In this document: positions 58,388-64,000 of the stretch, one piece after another
How positions within the stretch are numbered: position 1 is the first letter of the stretch
Layout: each line of letters starts with the position of its first letter
Translations under genes and position numbers: made by a program
Origin: Burkholderiaceae bacterium
GTDB lineage: Bacteria > Pseudomonadota > Gammaproteobacteria > Burkholderiales > Burkholderiaceae_E
Assembly (NCBI GenBank): GCA_023954015.1
Contig: JAMLIS010000009.1
Location: forward strand, 1 to 64,000
Length of the DNA stretch: 64,000 nt
Reading direction: 5' to 3'
The notes under the pieces: generated by a model
The model's database searches: none
What the model saw: the letters and a program-made list of their open reading frames with translations, nothing else
Told to the model about the DNA's origin: nothing

Positions 58388-59002
58388 TTACATCTCCGCG
58401 AAATTGCCGAGCAGCTTCATGCCGAACCGGTGGCTCTTCTCCGGATGAAACTGCGCGGCGCAGATGTTCCCATGGGCAAAGCTCGAGGTGAACTCTCCGC
58501 CGTAATCGGTGACACCGAGAACGTCGGAAGGATCCCGGCAAACGACCCGGTACGAGTGGACGAAATAGAAGCGATTGGCCGTCTCGAGCCCGGCGAACAG
58601 CCGATGCTCGCGCATCACCCGCACGGCGTTCCATCCCATGTGCGGGATGGGCAAGTCGGCCTCGGCAGCGTCGCGAACGAACCGGCGGCACTCCGCCTCG
58701 ACCAGCGCCAGACCGGAAAGTCTGCCCTCCTCGCTCGCCGAACCGAGGAGCTGCATGCCAAGGCAGATTCCGAGAACCGGCACGCGCCGAACCAGCGCCG
58801 CATGCCGGATCGCCTCGTCGAGACCGGAGTTGCGCAGCCGCTCGACCCCCGCATCGAAAGCGCCGACCCCGGGCAGGATCAATCGGTCGGCCCCGGCTAC
58901 CGCTTCGGGGTCTGCGCTCAGCGCACAGGCCTTTCCGATCTTCTTGAGCATGTTGCGGAGCGATCCGACGTTCCCCAGGCCGTAGTCGACGATCGTGATC
59001 AT
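58388..59002 (-). CDS. hisH2: HisH-like glutamine amidotransferase (HisH2)
   Basis: A class I glutaminase of 204 residues that releases ammonia from glutamine. The nucleophile elbow VLGICLGMQLLG holds the catalytic Cys and the His-Glu pair is in AAQFHPEKSH. It pairs with HisF2 (4-bp gap). Its ATG directly follows the wzx stop with no gap. Confidence 0.93.
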   Translation of the reverse strand: MITIVDYGLGNVGSLRNMLKKIGKACALSADPEAVAGADRLILPGVGAFDAGVERLRNSGLDEAIRHAALVRRVPVLGICLGMQLLGSASEEGRLSGLALVEAECRRFVRDAAEADLPIPHMGWNAVRVMREHRLFAGLETANRFYFVHSYRVVCRDPSDVLGVTDYGGEFTSSFAHGNICAAQFHPEKSHRFGMKLLGNFAEM

Positions 59003-60283
59003 TCACGCTGCCTCGCTGGCCGGTGCACCCGCACCCGCGAAACGGTACGAAAGAAGCAGGTAGACGACGTACATCGATGCATAAGCCGCCGAAAACAGCC
59101 CGATGCCCAGGCGCGGCGAATCGTACAGCCCTCCAATGACGATCGAGCCTGCGGTGACGACGAGAAGGCAGGCTTGCCACGCCAGGTCGACGTTCTGCTT
59201 CTGCGCGATGTAGAACACGTATCCGAGCGGACTCGCGACGAAGCGCACGAGGAGCATGGGCGCCAGCAGGCGGGCATAGTGCCCGGCCTCCCGCCACTGC
59301 TCGCCGAACACCCAGGCGAACAGTTCGGGTCCGAACACGAAGAGCAGGAGCGACGGCGCCGCCGCCATCGCCGACAAGACCCCCAGCGTCCTGCGATACA
59401 GCTCCCGACAGCTGCCCGTCTCGCGGAAGTCGGCGGCTGCCCGCTCCTTGAAGACATCCAGAACGGCGTTCCCCACCATCGCGACGGGCGCGGCAAGCAC
59501 GCGCTGCGTGAGCGCGTAGAAGCCCACGAACACCGGGCCGAAGTAATACCCCATCAGGAACAGCGGCAACTGGTTCACCAGCACGTTGATCAGATCGGCA
59601 GGCAGCGAGAACACCGGGAAGCGACGATAACGCCGCGCGCCGGACAGCAGCGTCTCGAACCTCATTCGACTCCAGTCGAAGCCGTCGCGGGCGAGATTCC
59701 CCGCAAGGACGGCGATCCCGGCCAACTGCCCGAGTACCTGGCCGCCGCACAACCCCGCCGCGCCGAACTGGACGAGCCCCGCGCCCAGCTGGATCGCCGT
59801 TACGCCCGTCGATTGCGCCACCTTCGCCAGCGCGAGCGTCTTGAATCGTTGGGACCGCACCTGCCAGGCGTTCAGCACCTGGAAGACGCCGAGCGCCGCG
59901 CCGCCGAGCGGAATCCAGATCCACAGCGATCCCAGCGGCTGCAAGCCGAGCAGAACGCGGAACGGCTCGCCGGCCCCGAGCAGCGCCACCGCTGCAACGA
60001 GTGACAGGCAGACGGACAGGCCGACCCCCAGCACCGCCAGCGCCAGCGCGTCGCTCTCCTGCCGCGGCAGGAGGATCGCGTTCTCGTAGCGCAGGGTCGA
60101 AACCGTTCCCAGTATGGTGGACGCCGCAACGAAGAGCCCCAGCAGCCCCATCTCCTCGGGAGCGAACATCCGCGTGAGCAGCGGTGCAGCGAGCACCGGC
60201 ATGCCCTGCGCGAGGACGGAACCCGTCAGCAGCGTCGCCACGCGGCGCACGAAGACTCCGCGCAGGATCGGGGCCAAAGGCAT
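59003..60283 (-). CDS. Oligosaccharide flippase (Wzx-like)
   Basis: A 426-residue polytopic membrane protein (about 12 helices) of the MATE/PST-type flippase superfamily, with the early signature RRVATLLTGSVLAQGMPVLAAPLLTRMFAPEEMGLLGLFVA. It would move the lipid-linked O-unit across the inner membrane. ATG at 60283 gives the standard short N-terminus. Confidence 0.9.
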   Translation of the reverse strand: MPLAPILRGVFVRRVATLLTGSVLAQGMPVLAAPLLTRMFAPEEMGLLGLFVAASTILGTVSTLRYENAILLPRQESDALALAVLGVGLSVCLSLVAAVALLGAGEPFRVLLGLQPLGSLWIWIPLGGAALGVFQVLNAWQVRSQRFKTLALAKVAQSTGVTAIQLGAGLVQFGAAGLCGGQVLGQLAGIAVLAGNLARDGFDWSRMRFETLLSGARRYRRFPVFSLPADLINVLVNQLPLFLMGYYFGPVFVGFYALTQRVLAAPVAMVGNAVLDVFKERAAADFRETGSCRELYRRTLGVLSAMAAAPSLLLFVFGPELFAWVFGEQWREAGHYARLLAPMLLVRFVASPLGYVFYIAQKQNVDLAWQACLLVVTAGSIVIGGLYDSPRLGIGLFSAAYASMYVVYLLLSYRFAGAGAPASEAA

Positions 60284-60422
60284 GAGCAGGTCTAGAGGAT
60301 CACCGCCCCGCGTGGCCACTGACCGAAAGCTTCGAGTGCAGGGCCTGCCGGTCGGGACGGCGTGGGTGAGGATCCGAATTCTATCGGTCCCGCGTCGCGC
60401 ACCGCCCGCCGCCCGTCGACCG

Positions 60423-62441
60423 TCAGCGCCAGAGTGCCCGCACGCCTGGACCGGGCGCACGATCGAGCGCCTGGGCAACGACCGGCGCAACCCGGTGCGA
60501 CCCGAGCACGCTCAGGTGGTTGTCGTCCGCATAGAGCAGCCCGTCGTCGTCTACCCCCCTGCACGAGCGGGGCGAACACAGCACCGGCGCCGGATCCACG
60601 ACCCGGAGAAAGCCCGTCTGCGCACTCAATGCCTGCACCAGCGTTCGGTACTCGCGCATGCGACTCGCGTAGACCGCTCGGTCGACCGAGCAGCCGCGAC
60701 CCGCGGAGACCAGCACGAGAGGCCGCACCAGGCAGTCTCGTGCCGGCACACCCAACTCGGGCACCTGGAGCACATACGCAACGACGCTCCCGGCCGCATG
60801 CAGCCGTCGGGCGGTTGCGCCGAGCCCTTCGACGAAGGCGCGCGCCGGCGAAAGCCGCCCGTCGCGGGCAGCGATCGGAGGATGGTCGTAGCCCGCTTCG
60901 ACGGGCCCGAAGCCGGTTCCATCGATGTACTGCGGGCCGCGCGAAGCGATGACGACCGCATCGATGTTCGACTGCCGCTCGAGGGCACCGAGGATCCTCT
61001 CGATGGCGGTCGCACACGCCTGCCTTTCGCGCTCGTTACGCCCCGTCACCGCGCCTTCGAACGGAGGGCAACCCGAGTTTGCCAGCAACAGCGTCGAGCG
61101 TCCGCGGCGCGCGGCGAGCTCCGCGATGCCGGGAAAGAGCACGTGCGCATGCGAGTCGCCGATGACCGCGATCGTTCGTTCCCCCGCCTGTGCCAGACGA
61201 CAGTAGACCGGCGCCTGGCCGGCCGGGAAGAGCCGAGTGCAAGCTTCATCCTGCGGCGGCTCCCGCTTCATCATCGCCTCGGCATTCGCCGCGTATTGCA
61301 CGGCAGTCCGCTGCGGCATCCCGCCGGCCATCGCGATGCCACGCGACGCCAGCGCCAGAAAAAGCATCGCTGCGGTGAGCGCGGCGACAACCTTTCGAAC
61401 CGGGAAGCCGAACCGGATCGGTCGCTCGACGAACCGGAAAGTCGCCCACGCAAGTACGAACGAGAGAATCGCTGCGGCCCACAACAACCAAGAAGGTGGA
61501 TTGCCGGATTCCGCAATGCGCACGTAAGAGAGGAGCGGCCAGTGCCACAGGTACAGCGGGTAGCTGATCAGACCGACGAAGACGAGTGCCCGGCTCGACA
61601 GAAAGCGATTCACCGCGCAGGTCGGACCAGCCGCGACGATCGCTGCCACGCCGGCCAATGGAACGAGCACGAGCGGGTGCGGATGGCTGAGCGACCCGTC
61701 CAGCGTGGCCAAACCCCAGGATAACGCCGCGAGTCCTACGCCCGAAAGGGCACTTCGGGCGGCGAGCGATTGCAGCATGGACGGAAGAACGTCGACACCC
61801 CTCGAAAAATGCCACCAAGCGAGAGCACAACCGACGAGCAACTCCCAGGCGCGTGCCAGAGGATGGAAATAGAGCGCGTCGGGCCGCCGCTCCGCCAGGA
61901 AAGCGGCAAAGGCGAGCGAGCACGCTCCGAGCACGGCGATCGCCGCCCCCGGGGCGATGCGCAACCGGCGTATTGCAATCAGCAGGACAGGCCAGAAGAG
62001 ATAGAACTGCTCCTCGACCGACAGCGACCAGAGGTGCAGCAGGGGCTTGGCGTAGGAGACGACATCGAAGTAGCCGGCCTCGTCCATCAACCGAAAATTG
62101 AGCAGGAAGGCGATCGAATGGAAGGAATGCCACGCGAGCCTCTCGTATTCGTCCGCGAACAGTGCGAAGTACCCGATACCGAGCACCGAGAGCTGCACGA
62201 CCACCAACGCGGGAAACAACCGCCGCACGCGACGACCATAGAAGGTCGCGAACCGGAACCGGCCATCGGCCTGCTCCCGCAGGACGATCATCGAAATCAG
62301 GTAGCCCGACAGGACGAAGAACACATCGACGCCGAGGAAGCCACCCGGCAGAAGGTCGGGCGACACGTGGAAGACGAGCACGGCGAGCACCGCAATCGCT
62401 CGCAGTCCGTCGATGTCGGGTCGATAGCAACCAGCATTCAC
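60423..62441 (-). CDS. OafA-type acyltransferase with SGNH domain
   Basis: A 672-residue membrane O-acyltransferase. The N-terminal acyltransferase-3 domain (YRPDIDGLRAIAVLAVLVFH; catalytic His; FFVLSGYLIS) has about ten helices to residue 375. A periplasmic SGNH domain has GDSH at about residue 424 and the Asp/His dyad in ADDNHLS near residue 640. Such fusions acetylate O-antigen sugars. The start is GTG at 62441. It has 83 bp before it and 139 bp after it, the loosest spacing in this operon. Confidence 0.92.
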   Translation of the reverse strand: MNAGCYRPDIDGLRAIAVLAVLVFHVSPDLLPGGFLGVDVFFVLSGYLISMIVLREQADGRFRFATFYGRRVRRLFPALVVVQLSVLGIGYFALFADEYERLAWHSFHSIAFLLNFRLMDEAGYFDVVSYAKPLLHLWSLSVEEQFYLFWPVLLIAIRRLRIAPGAAIAVLGACSLAFAAFLAERRPDALYFHPLARAWELLVGCALAWWHFSRGVDVLPSMLQSLAARSALSGVGLAALSWGLATLDGSLSHPHPLVLVPLAGVAAIVAAGPTCAVNRFLSSRALVFVGLISYPLYLWHWPLLSYVRIAESGNPPSWLLWAAAILSFVLAWATFRFVERPIRFGFPVRKVVAALTAAMLFLALASRGIAMAGGMPQRTAVQYAANAEAMMKREPPQDEACTRLFPAGQAPVYCRLAQAGERTIAVIGDSHAHVLFPGIAELAARRGRSTLLLANSGCPPFEGAVTGRNERERQACATAIERILGALERQSNIDAVVIASRGPQYIDGTGFGPVEAGYDHPPIAARDGRLSPARAFVEGLGATARRLHAAGSVVAYVLQVPELGVPARDCLVRPLVLVSAGRGCSVDRAVYASRMREYRTLVQALSAQTGFLRVVDPAPVLCSPRSCRGVDDDGLLYADDNHLSVLGSHRVAPVVAQALDRAPGPGVRALWR

Positions 62442-62524
62442 GAAAGACCACCGTCGATCCACGAGCGAAGGCTGCCGGCCGCTACGGTCCCGACGCCCCT
62501 CGGCGGCAGGCAGCGCTTCACGCC

Positions 62525-63478
62525 TCAGGCGGCACGGCGAAGGAACGGGTGAACGGGGGAACCGGCAGCGATTGCGGGTCTCTTCGTGCGAATCGCCGCA
62601 ACCGTCTCGATCGCCGTCCGGTTGTCCTCCAGGCCGAAGCCGTTGCCCGCAAGGATCTCTTCGTAACTCCTCACGTGCAGGTCCGTGAACCCGCCCGAGA
62701 ATTCGATCTCGTCGCCGTCCACGGTAATCGACCGATAGGTCCGTTGCCCCGCTTCCCGCTGCGCCCGCGGAACGTCCTCCACGTCGATCGACAGGAACCA
62801 GCGGACTCGCGCATTCTCGTACTCGAGATATCCCGCCGCCTTGGTGTCGGAAAGGTGATGCACGACGTTTTCCTGTAGCGCTCCGAAGACGAAGTGCAGC
62901 ATGTCGAAGAAGTGCACGCCGATGTTCGTCGCGATTCCGCCCGACTTCTTTTCGTCGCCTTTCCATGACTGCAGATACCAGTGCCCGCGCGACGTGACGT
63001 AGGCCAGGTCGACTTCGTGCCTGGTCGCCCTGCCATCGTCCCGGACGCGCTCGCGCAGTGCCCGGATCGCCGGGTGCAGGCGCAGCTGCAGGATCGTGTT
63101 GACCTTCTGCCCCGTCGCTCGTTCGATCTCGAGCAGTCCGTCGATGTTCCACGGGTTCAGCACCAGCGGCTTCTCGCAGATCGCGTCCGCCCCGGAGCGC
63201 AGCGCGAAGCGCACGTGCGAGTCGTGAAGGTAGTTCGGCGAACAGATCGAAACGTAGTGCACACGGCGCTCGTCATTGGCCCGGCGCAGCTTGTCGAGGT
63301 GTCGGTCGAAGCGCTCGAATTCGGTGAAGAAATCGGCGTTCGGGAAGTAGCTGTCGATGATGCCGACGGAGTCGCTCGGGTCGAGCGAGGCGACAAGCTC
63401 GTTGCCTGTCTCGCGGATGGCATGCATGTGCCGGGGCGCGATGTAACCGGCCGCGCCGATTAGCGCGAAGTGCTTCAT
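62525..63478 (-). CDS. wbpB: UDP-N-acetylglucosaminuronate 3-dehydrogenase (WbpB)
   Basis: A Gfo/Idh/MocA-fold oxidoreductase of 317 residues. It begins MKHFALIGAAGYIAPRHMHAI and contains CEKPLVL and the distinctive YVTSRGHWYLQSWKGDEKKSGGIATNIGVHFFDMLH segment of WbpB/WlbA, which oxidises C3 before WbpE adds the amine. It is the first gene of the minus-strand operon; GATAAT at 63508-63513 (minus strand) is a likely -10 with no good -35. Its partners wbpD and wbpE are 13 kb away on the other strand. Confidence 0.94.
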   Translation of the reverse strand: MKHFALIGAAGYIAPRHMHAIRETGNELVASLDPSDSVGIIDSYFPNADFFTEFERFDRHLDKLRRANDERRVHYVSICSPNYLHDSHVRFALRSGADAICEKPLVLNPWNIDGLLEIERATGQKVNTILQLRLHPAIRALRERVRDDGRATRHEVDLAYVTSRGHWYLQSWKGDEKKSGGIATNIGVHFFDMLHFVFGALQENVVHHLSDTKAAGYLEYENARVRWFLSIDVEDVPRAQREAGQRTYRSITVDGDEIEFSGGFTDLHVRSYEEILAGNGFGLEDNRTAIETVAAIRTKRPAIAAGSPVHPFLRRAA

Positions 63479-63581
63479 GGGAGGAACTGCCCCGTGAAAA
63501 GGGCGGAATTATCTCACGCGCCACCCGCTCGCCGACGGGAGAATCGGCGCGCTTCCCGCACACCGGATTTGCCCGCGGAAC

Positions 63582-64000
63582 TCACTGCTCCGCAAACGCC
63601 CTCTCCACCACGAAATCCCCCGGCGTCGACGTATTCCCCTCCCTGAACCCCCGCCCCTCGAGCATCCCCTTCAGGTCCTTCAGCATGCCGGGACTCCCGC
63701 AGATCATCACGCGATCCACGCCCGGATCGAGCGTCGGCACCCCGAGATCCTCGAACAGCTTGCCGCTCTGGATCAGTTCCGTGATCCGCCCCATGTGCAC
63801 GAACTCCTCGCGCGTCACGGTCGGGTAGTAGCGCAGCTTGCTCGTCACGAGGTCGCCCAGGAACTCGTGCGCCGGCAGGTGCTCGATCAGGTAGTCGTGA
63901 TATGCCAGCTCCTCCACCTCGCGCACGCCGTGCACCAGGATGATCTGCTCGAAGCGCTCGTAGGTCTCCGGGTCGCGGATCACGCTCATGAACGGCGCCA
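63582..64000 (-). CDS. fpr: Ferredoxin--NADP reductase (3' part; 5' end outside window)
   Basis: The C-terminal part of a flavin-dependent ferredoxin/flavodoxin-NADP+ reductase. The frame runs off the right edge; the residues APF-MSVIRDPETYERF fit the family. The NADP-binding segments IILVHGVREVEELAYHDYL and RVMICGSPGMLKDLKGMLEGRGFREG are present. The C-terminus DFVVERAFAEQ is typical of bacterial Fpr. It probably begins a housekeeping region beyond the O-antigen locus. Confidence 0.9.
   Translation of the reverse strand, partial: APFMSVIRDPETYERFEQIILVHGVREVEELAYHDYLIEHLPAHEFLGDLVTSKLRYYPTVTREEFVHMGRITELIQSGKLFEDLGVPTLDPGVDRVMICGSPGMLKDLKGMLEGRGFREGNTSTPGDFVVERAFAEQ

Noticed and set aside
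57628..59002. Histidine biosynthesis genes hisF and hisH
   Set aside because: They stand alone without other his genes and adjoin wbpG; the HisF-like sequence is of the LPS-locus type, so they were called hisF2 and hisH2.

Overview
The window is high-GC, gene-dense DNA from a Gram-negative bacterium. Outer-membrane and LPS genes are present (waaA, a TolC-type channel, O-antigen sugar genes, uppP), together with a Bph/H-NS-type nucleoid protein, fabA-fabB and a pepN-fbp neighbourhood. This mix fits a betaproteobacterium, most likely order Burkholderiales. That assignment is inferred from gene content only. Coding density is very high: no gene-free stretch exceeds 300 bp, many neighbours overlap by 1-4 nt (ATGA, GTGA, TTGA, TGATG), and several genes start with GTG or TTG. 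Both ends of the window cut a gene: a sensor kinase on the left and a ferredoxin-NADP reductase on the right.

The left part (1-24 kb) is mainly housekeeping and metabolism. It holds a two-component sensor and PsiF protein, a histidine phosphatase, 4-hydroxybenzoate hydroxylase (pobA), a KefB/C-type antiporter, a small HPF/ferritin-like gene group and an orphan sugar-type ABC ATPase. A coupled pyruvate carboxylase-alkA-EamA operon follows. Next come a secreted subtilisin-like protease lipoprotein with a separately encoded prodomain-like partner, a DUF4136 lipoprotein, pepN and fbp. An operon pairing an HDAC-type deacetylase with a PatZ-type acetyltransferase closes this part.

The middle (24-41 kb) holds a cardiolipin-synthase-like protein, tRNA-Gly(CCC), thiS-osmC-thiG-trmB, uppP-thiD, a phosphatase-superfamily protein and a glycine-zipper/proline-tyrosine-rich protein. 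It continues with an AsmA-family protein and fabA-fabB. A tetR-pcm-rhodanese-tolC cluster has a clear palindromic operator over the tetR promoter. waaA and an H-NS gene follow.

The right part (41-63.5 kb) is an O-antigen/surface-polysaccharide locus. On the minus strand, vapB-vapC runs straight into algC-rmlB-rmlC-rmlD. A WbpM/PglF-type dehydratase follows, then wbpD-wbpE on the plus strand. A long minus-strand operon from wbpB down to a PglE-like aminotransferase completes the locus: wbpB, acyltransferase, wzx, hisH2, hisF2, wbpG, wzy, two glycosyltransferases, PglC-, PglD- and PglE-like genes. Together the genes point to a glycan begun on a bacillosamine-type sugar and carrying a 2,3-diacetamido uronic acid with an acetamidino group, plus rhamnose. 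rmlA, wbpA and wbpI are not in the window.

Two copies of a 161-bp, almost fully palindromic element with 19-nt terminal inverted repeats lie 44.6 kb apart, each directly against a gene boundary. The observations most worth pursuing are this element, the split protease/prodomain pair, the toxin-antitoxin pair coupled to sugar-nucleotide genes, and the acetylation writer/eraser operon.
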